Notes: generated from the letters alone by a model not told the origin. A DNA stretch of 64,000 bases from JAEZDR01 sp039811185 (GCA_039811185.1 JBDHYF010000009.1:40679-104678); one strand, 5' to 3'. Shown: positions 18,936-28,659, numbered from the stretch's first letter. Translations and numbers: made by a program.

Positions 18936-19557
18936 CAGCGAGCAATGCAGCCAGTTGGCTGTAGTGGGTAATCGTATAGGTGGCTGCGGGCGGGTGAGGA
19001 ACTTTACCCGGATTATAAAGCACTGTTATCATACCCAACTCTTCACCTGCTTTTATCTCGGAATCCGGATTATCGCCTACCACAAGCATACAGGTTGTAT
19101 CGTAGCGGTTGTGTGCTGCAATGCGGCGAAATACATCAATCTTTGTATCCGTTGTTTTTTCCGGATCTACAATAAAAACCTGCCGAAAATCATTTGCCAC
19201 ACCGCTCATTTCAATCTTCGATTGTTGCATCCGTGTGAAGCCGGTTGTTACCAGGAATTTGTCGCATTCAATTTTCATCAATTCCGAATAATCCGGATAA
19301 GTGGCAATGGGCTTGTTATAGGTGAGCGTTGATAACAGCGCAATCGCTTTTTTCACCACCCCTTCAGGAAATTGGTATTTGCTTGCCAGTTCCTGAAAAG
19401 GCTTTCGCATAATTTCTTCCCTAAAGCGGGGCAGTGCATTCAGGTTAATGTTTTCTTTCAGGAGTAAATCAAACAAGGGCGCAAAAAGTTCATCGCCAAT
19501 TTCCGGTGTTGAGATTATCGTATTATCAAAATCTACGATCATCGCCTGTAGTTGCAT
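18928..19557 (-). CDS. HAD-family phosphatase
   Basis: About 209 residues. HAD motif I is VDFDNTI at the N-terminus, a Thr sits in LVTTGF (motif II), a Lys lies in the cap-to-core region, and motif IV is VVGDNPDSEIKAGEELG. Resembles phosphoglycolate-phosphatase-type enzymes; substrate unknown. Start placed at the ATG 19555-19557 (MQLQAMIVDF), because the frame extends upstream only to a TTG (19596) and motif I is normally close to the N-terminus; the ATG five codons later is also possible. Converges on the HipA-DUF3037 gene. Confidence 0.82.
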   Translation of the reverse strand: MQLQAMIVDFDNTIISTPEIGDELFAPLFDLLLKENINLNALPRFREEIMRKPFQELASKYQFPEGVVKKAIALLSTLTYNKPIATYPDYSELMKIECDKFLVTTGFTRMQQSKIEMSGVANDFRQVFIVDPEKTTDTKIDVFRRIAAHNRYDTTCMLVVGDNPDSEIKAGEELGMITVLYNPGKVPHPPAATYTITHYSQLAALLAAN

Positions 19558-19630
19558 ATCAAACTTTTGCTTCGATACGCAATAAAAGTACCGCAAACAA
19601 ACAAAAGGCCGCAGATTTCGGGCAACCGCT

Positions 19631-19638
19631 TATTTTTG
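19631..19638 (+). promoter_or_regulatory. -7 box TATTTTTG upstream of acyl-CoA dehydrogenase
   Basis: Exact TAnnTTTG, 38 nt before the ATG, leaving a leader of about 30 nt. No clear -33 TTTG. Confidence 0.45.
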
Positions 19639-19676
19639 CCCACAACTAACAATTGCATTAACAAACCCTTTCTACA

Positions 19677-20831
19677 ATGAATTTTCAACTTAGCGAAGAG
19701 CATAAAATGATTCAGCAAGCTGCGCGGGACTTTGCCGTGAACGATTGCTTACCCGGTGTTATTGAAAGAGACGAGCAGCAACGCTTTCCAAAAGAACAAA
19801 TAGAAAAGCTTGCTGACCTTGGCTTTATGGGTGTTATGGTGAGCCCTGAATACGGCGGTGCCGGAATGGACACGATCAGCTATGTGTTGGCGATGGAAGA
19901 AGTGAGTAAAATAGATGCAAGCACCAGTGTTTGTATGAGCGTAAACAACAGCCTGGTTTGTTGGGGACTGGAAGCCTATGGCACGGAAGAGCAAAAGAGG
20001 CGTTACCTGACGCCGCTGGCGCAAGGAAAAAAAGATGGCGAACTATATATCGGAGCTTTTTTGCTTAGCGAACCTGAGGCCGGCAGCGATGCCACCTCAC
20101 AGCGCACCACAGCCGAAGAAATGGACGATCACTATCTGCTGAATGGTACAAAAAACTGGATCACAAACGGGTCTTCTGCTTCTGTTTATCTGGTGATAGC
20201 GCAAACCGACGCTTCAAAAGGGTCGAGAGGCATCAATGCTTTTATTGTAGAAAAAAGCTGGCCGGGCGTTACGGTGGCTGCTAAGGAAAACAAACTCGGC
20301 ATCCGCGGAAGCGATACGCACTCTATTTTGTTTAACGATGTAAAAGTGCCGAAAGAAAACCGGATTGGAGAAGACGGATTCGGATTTAAGTTTGCAATGA
20401 AGACGTTGGCCGGAGGCCGCATTGGCATTGCATCTCAGGCTTTAGGAATAGCCAGCGGCGCATACGAACTCGCTGTTAAATATTCAAAAGAAAGAAAAGC
20501 GTTCGGAAAAGAAATCATGCACCATCAGGCCATTCAGTTTAAACTTGCTGACATGGCCACGCGCATAGAAACCGCGCGCCTGCTTTGTTTAAAAGCAGCA
20601 TGGGAAAAGGATAACCACCTCGATTACACGCTAAGCGGATCGATGGCAAAAGTGTTTGCTTCCGAAACGGCGATGTGGGTTACAACAGAAGCCGTGCAGA
20701 TACACGGCGGATATGGATACGTGAAAGAATATCACGTTGAAAGGCTGATGCGCGACGCAAAAATTACCCAGATATATGAAGGGACAAGCGAAGTGCAGCG
20801 CATTGTAATAAGCCGCAGCATTTTAAAATAG
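19677..20831 (+). CDS. Short-chain acyl-CoA dehydrogenase (butyryl-CoA-type)
   Basis: 384 residues, the usual length for soluble FAD acyl-CoA dehydrogenases. Family signatures: LLSEPEAGSDATS, ITNGSSASVYLV, and the C-terminal YGYVKEYHVERLMRDAK followed by QIYEGTSEVQR. The catalytic base would be Glu368 in IYEGT, the position used by short-chain enzymes. Oxidises acyl-CoA to trans-2-enoyl-CoA, passing electrons to ETF. No other beta-oxidation gene adjoins it. A strong hairpin terminator follows directly. Confidence 0.95.
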   Translation: MNFQLSEEHKMIQQAARDFAVNDCLPGVIERDEQQRFPKEQIEKLADLGFMGVMVSPEYGGAGMDTISYVLAMEEVSKIDASTSVCMSVNNSLVCWGLEAYGTEEQKRRYLTPLAQGKKDGELYIGAFLLSEPEAGSDATSQRTTAEEMDDHYLLNGTKNWITNGSSASVYLVIAQTDASKGSRGINAFIVEKSWPGVTVAAKENKLGIRGSDTHSILFNDVKVPKENRIGEDGFGFKFAMKTLAGGRIGIASQALGIASGAYELAVKYSKERKAFGKEIMHHQAIQFKLADMATRIETARLLCLKAAWEKDNHLDYTLSGSMAKVFASETAMWVTTEAVQIHGGYGYVKEYHVERLMRDAKITQIYEGTSEVQRIVISRSILK

Positions 20832-20851
20832 TATGGAAATTGTACATTCTG

Positions 20852-20877
20852 AAAGCCATAGCAATATGGCTTTTTTT
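20852..20877 (+). terminator. Rho-independent terminator after the acyl-CoA dehydrogenase
   Basis: Perfect 9-bp stem AAAGCCATA/TATGGCTTT with a GCAA loop, running into a T stretch. It ends only 11 nt before the ATG of the co-directional yggS-like gene, leaving no room for a normal promoter downstream. Confidence 0.85.
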
Positions 20878-20888
20878 ATACAACAAAC

Positions 20889-21560
20889 ATGGTGAACACT
20901 TCAGCATATCAAAACATCACCGCCGAGCTTAGCAAAAAAAACGTAAGGCTGGTAGCGGTGAGCAAGCTCAAAACGGTTGCAGACATTGAAGCACTTTATG
21001 CTCTTGGCCAACTCGATTTTGGTGAGAATTACGTGCAGGAACTTTTGCAGAAACACGAACAGTGCAATAAAAACATACAATGGCATTTCATCGGACACCT
21101 GCAAACAAACAAAGTAAAGTATATCGCACCTTTCGTGCATTTAATTCATGGAATTGATTCAATGAAACTGCTGAAAGAAGTAAACAGACAAGCGAAAAAA
21201 AATGGCCGCATCATCAATTGCCTCCTTCAGATTTATATTGCCAGAGAAGAATCTAAATTCGGATTGAGCGAAGAGGAACTGAACGAGCTTTTGCAGTGGG
21301 ATGAACTGCCTGCGCTGAACAACATTTGTATAAAGGGATTGATGGGAATGGCCAGCTTCTGCAGCGATAAAACCCTTGTAGCTAACGAATTTTCCTTTTT
21401 AAACCGCTGCTACCAACAGCTGAAAGCCGCATCTGCACAGCACTCCAACATCAACGCGGAAATTTTGTCAATGGGCATGAGCAACGACTATGAGCTTGCA
21501 GTTGCCAATGGCAGTACAATGGTGAGAATTGGAAGCCTGCTATTTGGGAACCGGAGTTAA
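20889..21560 (+). CDS. YggS/PLPBP-family pyridoxal-phosphate homeostasis protein
   Basis: 223 residues forming the alanine-racemase-like single barrel. PLP would bind Lys26 in VAVSKLK. Other signatures are FGENYVQEL, WHFIGHLQTNK and, near the C-terminus, LSMGMSNDYELAVANGSTMVRIGSLLFG. Family role: PLP homeostasis, no known enzyme activity. Its ATG sits 11 nt after the terminator of the preceding gene, so expression must come from read-through or a promoter inside the hairpin region. Its 3' end overlaps the convergent REC-kinase gene by 4 nt. Confidence 0.94.
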   Translation: MVNTSAYQNITAELSKKNVRLVAVSKLKTVADIEALYALGQLDFGENYVQELLQKHEQCNKNIQWHFIGHLQTNKVKYIAPFVHLIHGIDSMKLLKEVNRQAKKNGRIINCLLQIYIAREESKFGLSEEELNELLQWDELPALNNICIKGLMGMASFCSDKTLVANEFSFLNRCYQQLKAASAQHSNINAEILSMGMSNDYELAVANGSTMVRIGSLLFGNRS

Positions 21561-22714
21561 CCGCCCACAGGTATAGAAAAATAGAATTCGCTGCCCTTGC
21601 CCGGTGCGCTGTTCACCTGCAGTTCGCCATTATGCTGTTTTACGATGCTATAACTGATCGCAAGCCCGAGCCCTGTTGACTTTTCACCGCCTGTTGGCTG
21701 CACCGACAACCGCTGAAACGCCTGGAAAAGCTTCGCTTGCTCTTGTTCCGGAATGCCGGGCCCTTCGTCTTTCACCGACACACGCAGCAAACTTGCGTCT
21801 GCATAAAAACGCAAGACAATCCGACTGCCCGCAGGTGAAAACTTTATGGCATTGCTGATGAGGTTATTGACGACTTGTTCAATTCTCACGCCATCAAAAA
21901 ACACCTCGGCCTGCTTAAAATCCTTTTCGAGATCTATTTGGATATTCTTTCTGTCGGCAATAAACTGATTGAGCTTGCAGATGTTTTCCGCATAATCGTT
22001 GATGTTGATCCGTTTTGGATGTATCACGAGCTTGCCGGACTGGATTTTTGCAACATCAAGCAAATCGCTTAATAAGGTAAGCATATAATCGCTGCTCTTT
22101 TTGATGTATTGCAGCATTTCAAAATTCTGTGGGCTTACATCGGCTTCAATCTCCGGAAAAATTAAATCGCAAATCTGAGAAATTGCAGCCACAGGATTGC
22201 GCAAATCGTGAGAAGCCATTCCCAGCAAATAATCTTTTTGTTTGTTTACGTCGGTAAGTTCGGTGTTCAGTCGTTTTAACTCAGCTAACTGATTTTTTTG
22301 CTGTTCGCGGGTTAACCACAGCTCTTCAAACACCTTCACCTTTGCTCTTACAATGTCGGCGTTTAATGGCTTGGTGAGGTAATCGATTGCGCCTGTTTCG
22401 AGGCCTTTTACAATATAATGCTCTTCCTTGCTGAGTGCGGTTATAAAAATAATCGGTATATCGCTCGTGTTGGGGTTGGCTTTTAGCAGCGACGCAACTT
22501 CGAAGCCGTCCATTTCGGGCATTTGAACATCGAGAAGCACTAAGCCAATATTTTTATCGAGTACCCATTTCAGCGCCTGATTTCCCGAAGTGGCTTTAAA
22601 AAAATTCCGGTTGTCTTGGAGCAGAATTTCTTCGAGGACGAGGAGGTTTTCGGGCCGGTCGTCGACGATTAAAATGTTGATATTATTTTGTGCTTGCGGT
22701 GTTGATAGCATCAT
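21557..22714 (-). CDS. Receiver-histidine kinase (REC-HisKA-HATPase)
   Basis: 385 residues. N-terminal receiver domain (12-130) with acidic DD at 18-19, phospho-Asp62 in LLDVQMPEMDG, Thr92 and Lys115; a short coiled linker; HisKA with His169 in ASHDLRNP; HATPase_c (NLISNAIKFSPAG, then GLGLAISYSIV). No membrane segment. Such inverted hybrids take phosphoryl input from another kinase. Overlaps the CHASE3 hybrid kinase upstream by 32 nt, implying translational coupling and probably phosphorelay partnership (inference). Confidence 0.93.
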   Translation of the reverse strand: MMLSTPQAQNNINILIVDDRPENLLVLEEILLQDNRNFFKATSGNQALKWVLDKNIGLVLLDVQMPEMDGFEVASLLKANPNTSDIPIIFITALSKEEHYIVKGLETGAIDYLTKPLNADIVRAKVKVFEELWLTREQQKNQLAELKRLNTELTDVNKQKDYLLGMASHDLRNPVAAISQICDLIFPEIEADVSPQNFEMLQYIKKSSDYMLTLLSDLLDVAKIQSGKLVIHPKRININDYAENICKLNQFIADRKNIQIDLEKDFKQAEVFFDGVRIEQVVNNLISNAIKFSPAGSRIVLRFYADASLLRVSVKDEGPGIPEQEQAKLFQAFQRLSVQPTGGEKSTGLGLAISYSIVKQHNGELQVNSAPGKGSEFYFSIPVGG

Positions 22715-25700
22715 TATACAAATGCATTTTTATAAGCTGAATAAGCTGGCGGTTATCGATGGGTTTGCTTACATAATCGGTGGCGCCCGCCTCTATACAG
22801 CGTTTGCGCTCATCTTTCATCGCTTTTGCCGTAACGGCAATTACAGGAAGCGACTTCAGCCGTTGCTGCGCACGGATTTTCTTAATGACTTCATATCCAT
22901 CCATCTCCGGCATCATAATATCTGTCAGCACAATGTCGATTTCAGGAAACTTACTTAATTTTTCCAGCGCTTGTTTGCCATCGCTTGCAGCTATCACTTC
23001 CATTCCGGCTTCCTTAAGCAATGCCGACAAAGTAAATACATTGCGCATATCATCGTCGGCAATAAGCGCGGTTTTATTTTCGAGTATGTTTTTTTCAGAG
23101 ATGGGCAGCGTTCGGACAACAGGTTGCTGCTTTTTATCGCTCCGCACTTTAAAGTGGTAGTTAATGAGTTGAATAATGCGCTCGTCCGCACGTTCGCCTT
23201 TCAAAACAATGGCATTGCTGACGGCTTTAAAACTGCGCTCTTCTTCTTCGGAAAGGTCGAGGCCGGAGTTGATGACGATGAGCGCATCGGGCCGTCTATT
23301 GCTGTTTTTTAAATCGAGAATATTTTGGGTGTTCACGCGCTGTGGCAGGTGCAAATCAATCACCAAAACATCAAAGTCGCGGCTTTCTGTTTTCTGGAGA
23401 GCATCCGCTAAATTAACCGCATGCACACACTGCATTCCGCCATCGGCAGCATGAATTTTTTCGCAAAGAAACCGTGCTTGTACTTTATCGTCTTCAATCA
23501 CAAGTACCGCTTTTGCGTGTGCATCAGCCACCGGTTTCGCCGAAGCAGAGGGCGCTTTCGGAGCAGCCGTTTTCTTCAATGGAAGACAAACAGAAAAGCA
23601 GGTTCCTTTTCCTGTTGTACTGCGCAACAACAAATGCCCGCCCAACATACGGGCAAAATGCAGGCTGATTGACAAACCAAGGCCTGTACCGCCAAACTTT
23701 CTGTTTATCGAACCATCGGCCTGCCGGAAAGCTTCAAATATCACCTGCTGTTTATCTTCTGCAATGCCGATTCCCGTGTCTTCAATTTCGAAGACCACCC
23801 AGTTTTCACCGCTGCCCTTTTCCTTGGTAACCGGGTTTTCGTCCGACAGCAAAACGTTCATTTTTATCCGTCCTTTTTCCGGAGTAAATTTAAAAGCGTT
23901 CGAAAGCAGGTTGCGCAAAATTTGTTCGAGTTTCTGATGATCGGATTCAATTTTTGATGGCACTGCCGGGTCGATATCCGATGTAAATAAAATTTCCTTT
24001 TCTTCCGCAACAACAGAAAACAATCCCTTCAGGTTTTGAACCAGCTCAGCAACAACAATGTCTTCGGCTTCTACCTCCATCCTGCCGGCTTCAATCTTAC
24101 TTAAATCCAGCACATCGTTTATCAACAGCAACAAATCATTTCCTGCCTTTTGAATAACCCTCGCATATTCCTGCTGTTTTTCGGTAAGGGTTTTTTGTTT
24201 GTTTTCCTGAAGCAATCGCGCAAGTATCAGGATGCTGTTTAGCGGTGTGCGGAGCTCATGGCTCATGTTTGCTAAAAACTCCGATTTGTATTTGCTTGCT
24301 TCCTCCACTTTTTGCCGCGACCGTTCCAGCTCAATGTTTTTATCGTTCAGCAACTGCGCTTTTTCTTCAAGCATGGTGTTCATACTTTGTAGCTCCATGC
24401 TTTGCACTTTCAACTCCTCTTCACTTTGCTGCAACGCATCGGTATTGGACAGCAGTTCTTCGTTAATTGCTTTCAGCTCTTCTTGTTGTTTCAGAAGCTG
24501 AACACTTTTTGTTTGCAGTTCCAAATTCAATTTTTCAACTTTCTGCTTTTCTGTAACTGCCTGAATGGTTAAGGCAAGATCGATTCTTATTTCTTCGAGA
24601 AATGCCCGTTGTTGTGGCTGTAGTTGCTGAATGCCCGACACTTCCAGCACGCCGAAGACAACGCTGTCTACATGCAGCGGAAGAATGAAGGTCCATGAAG
24701 GTGCGGCCTCGCCGGTTGCGGACTGCACTTTAAAGTAGTTGGATGGCATTTCAGTGAGCAGGATATCGCGTTTTTCAGCGGCTGCTTGTCCGGGCAGACC
24801 CTCGTTAAAATGAAAGACGACCTTTTCAGGAAAAAAGCCGCAACATCCTGCAAGCACGAGTTTTTTCTCCTCCTTCACAACGTAGAGAGCGCCCAACTGA
24901 AAACCGGCATAATTACATATTTCCTTTAATGCAGCCTGGCAAAGCTCCTCCAGCGCAAGATGTTTGTGCAGGCTGGAACTGAGTTGCGACTTTCCACTCA
25001 GAATCCAGTTTCTTCTTTGTTCGTTGCTGTTTAATCTTTCCAGTTCGATGTTTGAACGCTTGAGGTTGATTTCAACCCGTTTTTGCTGATCGAAAAGGCG
25101 TGTGATGTTGATGATAAGCAACAGAACGGTGAGTATGCTTACCAGCGATCCGATAGCAATAATGCAAATGGCAACTACGTTAATTCGCGCTGCCTCTGTG
25201 CTTCGTTTCACCAGCAAAGTGTGCTCGTCTGATTTTATTTGAGAAGAAAGGTTCTGCACCTTCAGCATAATGAAGCTGCCGTTGCTTACAGTGGACACGA
25301 GTAGACTGTCTACCTTCTTTACTTTACTACGGTGATCAATTTTAAAACTTAAATCGCGAAATCGTTCATCAATCAGCTGCTTTAGTTGATCGAACCTTTC
25401 TATCTGAATGCTATCATTTTCAATAAGCGCTCCGATTTCCTGAATTTCTTCATCGGTGATTTTTAAAAACGTGTTATAGTCATTTAAATGGTTGTCTTCG
25501 CCCGAAATCATGAACGCTCTTGCGGCAGACTCAGCGCCTTTCAGTTTATAGCTCAGCTCTTCTAAATTTGCAATTACCTCATAGGTTTGCGTAACCCACC
25601 GGTTGGCTTCATTCTTCTTATTAATGATGTAAACAGATGTGATTCCGATTAGCAAAATGAGTAACAGAAGCGACACAAAACCGACAACGTTTCTTTTTGA

Positions 25701-25718
25701 CCTGACTTTCATTTTCAA
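22683..25718 (-). CDS. Membrane hybrid histidine kinase: CHASE3-GAF-HisKA-HATPase-REC-REC
   Basis: 1011 residues. TM1 (about 12-32), periplasmic CHASE3-like helical domain (35-178), TM2 (180-203), GAF (about 245-390), coiled coil (390-478), HisKA with His487 in MSHELRTPLN, HATPase_c (NLLSNAFKFTP 603-613, GTGLGLSI), then two receivers with phospho-Asp788 (VIDLHLP) and Asp933 (LTDIMMPEMDG). No HPt or DNA-binding output, so the signal must leave to another protein, plausibly the REC-kinase immediately downstream. The preceding gene is an RmlD-like reductase ending 3 nt upstream. Signal unknown. Confidence 0.93.
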   Translation of the reverse strand: MKMKVRSKRNVVGFVSLLLLILLIGITSVYIINKKNEANRWVTQTYEVIANLEELSYKLKGAESAARAFMISGEDNHLNDYNTFLKITDEEIQEIGALIENDSIQIERFDQLKQLIDERFRDLSFKIDHRSKVKKVDSLLVSTVSNGSFIMLKVQNLSSQIKSDEHTLLVKRSTEAARINVVAICIIAIGSLVSILTVLLLIINITRLFDQQKRVEINLKRSNIELERLNSNEQRRNWILSGKSQLSSSLHKHLALEELCQAALKEICNYAGFQLGALYVVKEEKKLVLAGCCGFFPEKVVFHFNEGLPGQAAAEKRDILLTEMPSNYFKVQSATGEAAPSWTFILPLHVDSVVFGVLEVSGIQQLQPQQRAFLEEIRIDLALTIQAVTEKQKVEKLNLELQTKSVQLLKQQEELKAINEELLSNTDALQQSEEELKVQSMELQSMNTMLEEKAQLLNDKNIELERSRQKVEEASKYKSEFLANMSHELRTPLNSILILARLLQENKQKTLTEKQQEYARVIQKAGNDLLLLINDVLDLSKIEAGRMEVEAEDIVVAELVQNLKGLFSVVAEEKEILFTSDIDPAVPSKIESDHQKLEQILRNLLSNAFKFTPEKGRIKMNVLLSDENPVTKEKGSGENWVVFEIEDTGIGIAEDKQQVIFEAFRQADGSINRKFGGTGLGLSISLHFARMLGGHLLLRSTTGKGTCFSVCLPLKKTAAPKAPSASAKPVADAHAKAVLVIEDDKVQARFLCEKIHAADGGMQCVHAVNLADALQKTESRDFDVLVIDLHLPQRVNTQNILDLKNSNRRPDALIVINSGLDLSEEEERSFKAVSNAIVLKGERADERIIQLINYHFKVRSDKKQQPVVRTLPISEKNILENKTALIADDDMRNVFTLSALLKEAGMEVIAASDGKQALEKLSKFPEIDIVLTDIMMPEMDGYEVIKKIRAQQRLKSLPVIAVTAKAMKDERKRCIEAGATDYVSKPIDNRQLIQLIKMHLYNDAINTASTK

Positions 25719-25721
25719 ATT

Positions 25722-26606
25722 TTATGTAGAAAGGAAACTTAACGCAATTCCCTGATCTATACCAACGGGCGAATAGTCGAGTTCCCGCTTAGCTCTTTCT
25801 ATCAACAAGCCGGATTTCTTTGCTCGCTTCACTTCTTCCGGAAAACTTTCCGAATTTACTTCTTCAATCAGCGATTCATCCAACTTAAAAAATCGGGCAA
25901 CCTTTACTGCAAGTTGATAGGGAGAAAGAATATCCTTGCCGGCAAGGTGAAAGATCCCTTGCTTTTTTCCGCTCACGATTCTTTCTATTCCTTTACAAAT
26001 ATCGTATACATAAGTGGGGGTGCGCAGTTGATCGCCAACAATTTTAAGAGGCTCTTTGTTGCCGAGCGATTTCTTTACCCACTGAATAAACGTATCACGC
26101 AATCCAAACCAAACGGGTCCATAAATAAACACCGGCCTGACAATAGCGTATGGCAGCCCCGATTCTTCAACAATTTTTTCGGCCATCAGTTTTGTATGTC
26201 CATAAAAATTTAAGGGCGAAGGAAGCGCGTCTTCTGCATGTGGGCCATCGTCGCCAAAAACAAAGTCGGTAGAAATAAACACAACAAACGCACTTGTTTT
26301 TCGTGCCAGCTTAATTATATTTTCTGTTGCCAGAACGTTGGATGCAATACATGCTTCGCGGTTGGCATTGCACTCGTCGGGTTTACTCATTGCCGCACAG
26401 TGAATAATTACATCTGCTTCTTCAGGGCCAAGGTACTCGTGCACCGCCAATTCGTCTTCGAGCCGGCAGCTGACATACTTGCCCTGAAATGCCGACGGGA
26501 GGCGGTTTCTGCCCCGACCGGTTGCAACAATTTTAAAACTATCGTGTAAAAAAACGGAAAGGTGCTGTCCTAAAAAGCCATTTGCACCTGTAATCAGAAC
26601 TTTCAT
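25722..26606 (-). CDS. RmlD-like NAD(P)-dependent sugar-nucleotide reductase/epimerase
   Basis: 294 residues, extended short-chain dehydrogenase fold. N-terminal Rossmann motif GANGFLG (7-13), catalytic Tyr135-x3-Lys139 (YGHTK), STDFVFGD as in dTDP-4-dehydrorhamnose reductases, and PTYVYDIC later. Exact sugar nucleotide unknown; no rhamnose pathway genes nearby. It ends 3 nt before the hybrid kinase start and looks like the first gene of that operon, an unexpected pairing with signalling genes. Confidence 0.85.
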   Translation of the reverse strand: MKVLITGANGFLGQHLSVFLHDSFKIVATGRGRNRLPSAFQGKYVSCRLEDELAVHEYLGPEEADVIIHCAAMSKPDECNANREACIASNVLATENIIKLARKTSAFVVFISTDFVFGDDGPHAEDALPSPLNFYGHTKLMAEKIVEESGLPYAIVRPVFIYGPVWFGLRDTFIQWVKKSLGNKEPLKIVGDQLRTPTYVYDICKGIERIVSGKKQGIFHLAGKDILSPYQLAVKVARFFKLDESLIEEVNSESFPEEVKRAKKSGLLIERAKRELDYSPVGIDQGIALSFLST

Positions 26607-26621
26607 TTGTTGGGCATAAAG

Positions 26622-27191
26622 TTAATAATCGTCGTTTTCATCAACGGCGCTTTCGCTGCCGAATTCGTCTGATGCACTGTTGTCGTCCTCGCCTTCTTCA
26701 CCGAAGCCCTGCTGATTTTGTTGCAAGTCGTATTTTTCTTCAATGTCTACAAACTTATCGCCAAGCAATGTTCTCGTGCCATATTGCAGCGGACCAATTC
26801 CCTCTTTGCGCGACACGGAAGGATAGTTGGTTTTAATAGATTCTGACTTACTCACATTTATCAACTCAACCAAAAATGTCCATTGCTTTTTGAAGTCGTA
26901 CTCATAAATAAATTTCTGGTTGGTGTCGCGTATTTCGCTGCCAATCGTTGTTTCAGCCATTAACAACGGTTCGGCACGGTAAGGTTTATCATATTTTTGA
27001 AGGCTTATCTCCCGGCCCTTTTGCCAGTTATCATTGCTGCGGTAAAAAGTGGCATCGTGCTTATTATCGAACTCGTAAGATGTAAGGATGATGGAATGCA
27101 GATCGAAAAAATTTTGAGTGTGCTTAATTACGATGTCGCGGTAAATACTGTCGTCCTCCTCATAATACACCCTGAATTTTAAAATGGCCAT
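26622..27191 (-). CDS. pRiA4b ORF-3-like (IS1096 passenger-type) domain protein
   Basis: 189 residues. The N-terminal part (FRVYYEEDDSIYRDIVIKHTQNFFDLH then ILTSYEFDNKHDATFY) has the layout of the plasmid pRiA4b ORF-3-like fold, in which a beta hairpin leads into a helix and an HxxxF-type strand. The last ~40 residues are a strongly acidic, disordered tail (EEGEDDNSASDEFG). It starts after a clear AAGGAG ribosome-binding site. Function unknown. Despite the family name there is no transposase nearby and it appears chromosomal. The RmlD-like gene follows by 15 nt. Confidence 0.6.
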   Translation of the reverse strand: MAILKFRVYYEEDDSIYRDIVIKHTQNFFDLHSIILTSYEFDNKHDATFYRSNDNWQKGREISLQKYDKPYRAEPLLMAETTIGSEIRDTNQKFIYEYDFKKQWTFLVELINVSKSESIKTNYPSVSRKEGIGPLQYGTRTLLGDKFVDIEEKYDLQQNQQGFGEEGEDDNSASDEFGSESAVDENDDY

Positions 27192-27234
27192 TTGCTCCTT
27201 ATTTTTTCTGAAAACTTGCCCGAATATAGATTAT

Positions 27235-28653
27235 TTATTCCAGCGGCTTTAAATTTAAGGATGCACCCTTTTTAAGCATAAATGCATAGGCATCTTCATA
27301 GTTGTTGGGAATTTCGCCGTCGAGAATGGCCTCTCTGATGGCGTCTTTGATAATGCCTACGCGGCTTTCGGGCGGCAGGCCGAAAGTTTTCATGATGAGG
27401 TCGCCGCTGATAGGCGGCTGCCAATTGCGGATGCGGTCGTTTTCCTCTACTGCCTTCAGGCGTTGTTCCACAAGTTCGAAGTTCTTTAAATAGCGTTTTA
27501 CCTTTTGCGGATTTTTGCTTGTAATGTCGGCCTTACAAAGCAGCATCAGGTCGTCGATGTCTTCGCCCGCATCAAACAAAAGCCTGCGCACTGCGCTGTC
27601 GGTGATGTTATCTTTTGTAAGGCTGATGGGGCGCAGGTGCAAGGCCACGAGCTTTTGTACGTACTTCATGCGTTCATTCATCGGCAGTTTAAGCCGGCTG
27701 AATATTTTAGGCACCATACGTGCGCCGAGTGCTTCGTGCCCGTGAAATGTCCATCCCAGTTCTTCATCAAATTTCTTTGTGGGTGGTTTGGCAATATCGT
27801 GCAACACGGCTGCCCATCTCAACCATAAACTGTCCGAAACAGCGGCAACGTTATCGAGTACTTCGAGGGTGTGAAAGAAGTTGTCTTTATGTCCTTTTCC
27901 ATCTACATACTCTGCTCCCTGAAGCGCAGCCATCTCAGGAAAAATCAGCGCTAACAACCCGGAGCGAAACAGCAAGTTCCAGCCCACAGACGGCTTTGGT
28001 GCAAGCATAATTTTATTCAGCTCATCGGTAATCCTTTCCTGCGAAATAATTTTGATTCGCTCCGCATTGTCGATAATAGAACGGAAAGAAACGGGATGAA
28101 TGGTGAACGACAGCTGCGTTGCAAAACGGATAGCCCGTAACATACGCAGCGGATCATCAATATAAGTAATGTCAGGATTAAGCGGTGTTTTAATAATCTG
28201 CTGCTCAAGGTCATCAAGTCCGTTAAACACATCAATCAACTCCCCGAAATCGGCCTCGTTCACACTGATAGCGAGTGCGTTGATGGTAAAATCTCTGCGA
28301 TTTAAATCGTCGGCTAATGTACCCGGTGAAACTTCCGGTTTGCGGCTGTTGGAACGATAACTTTCTTTGCGTGCACCAACAAATTCTATCTCAAAATCGG
28401 GAAGCTTCACCTGAGCGGTTCCAAAATTGCGAAACACTGCAACTTTAGGGGCGGGCGAAAACTGCGAGCAAAGCGCTTCAGCCAGCGCAATGCCATCGCC
28501 TACACAAACTACATCTATGTCTTTCGATGGACGCTTCAGCAGTTTATCGCGCACAAAGCCTCCGATTATATAAGCCTCAACGCCCAAATCAGCGGCAGCA
28601 CGGGCAATGCCGGCAAAAACAAACTGTTCACGATCAGACAAATGTATTTGCAT
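27235..28653 (-). CDS. cca: CCA tRNA nucleotidyltransferase with HD domain
   Basis: About 472 residues. Class II nucleotidyltransferase motifs GGFVRD (31-36) and DIDVV (45-49), RRDFTINAL, the R-rich LRMLRAIRFA element, and an HD phosphohydrolase-like domain (WAAVLHDIAKP). Adds or repairs the tRNA 3' CCA, fitting the encoded tRNA here, which lacks CCA. The frame opens three codons upstream at a TTG, but that TTG is part of a -7 box TATATTTG (28660-28667); the true start is the ATG 28651-28653, 6 nt after the box. Confidence 0.95.
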   Translation of the reverse strand: MQIHLSDREQFVFAGIARAAADLGVEAYIIGGFVRDKLLKRPSKDIDVVCVGDGIALAEALCSQFSPAPKVAVFRNFGTAQVKLPDFEIEFVGARKESYRSNSRKPEVSPGTLADDLNRRDFTINALAISVNEADFGELIDVFNGLDDLEQQIIKTPLNPDITYIDDPLRMLRAIRFATQLSFTIHPVSFRSIIDNAERIKIISQERITDELNKIMLAPKPSVGWNLLFRSGLLALIFPEMAALQGAEYVDGKGHKDNFFHTLEVLDNVAAVSDSLWLRWAAVLHDIAKPPTKKFDEELGWTFHGHEALGARMVPKIFSRLKLPMNERMKYVQKLVALHLRPISLTKDNITDSAVRRLLFDAGEDIDDLMLLCKADITSKNPQKVKRYLKNFELVEQRLKAVEENDRIRNWQPPISGDLIMKTFGLPPESRVGIIKDAIREAILDGEIPNNYEDAYAFMLKKGASLNLKPLE

Positions 28654-28659
28654 GGGCTG

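Noticed and set aside
26622..27191. Mobile element suggested by the IS1096-passenger family name
   Set aside because: No transposase, inverted repeats or target duplication nearby; the family also occurs as chromosomal genes.
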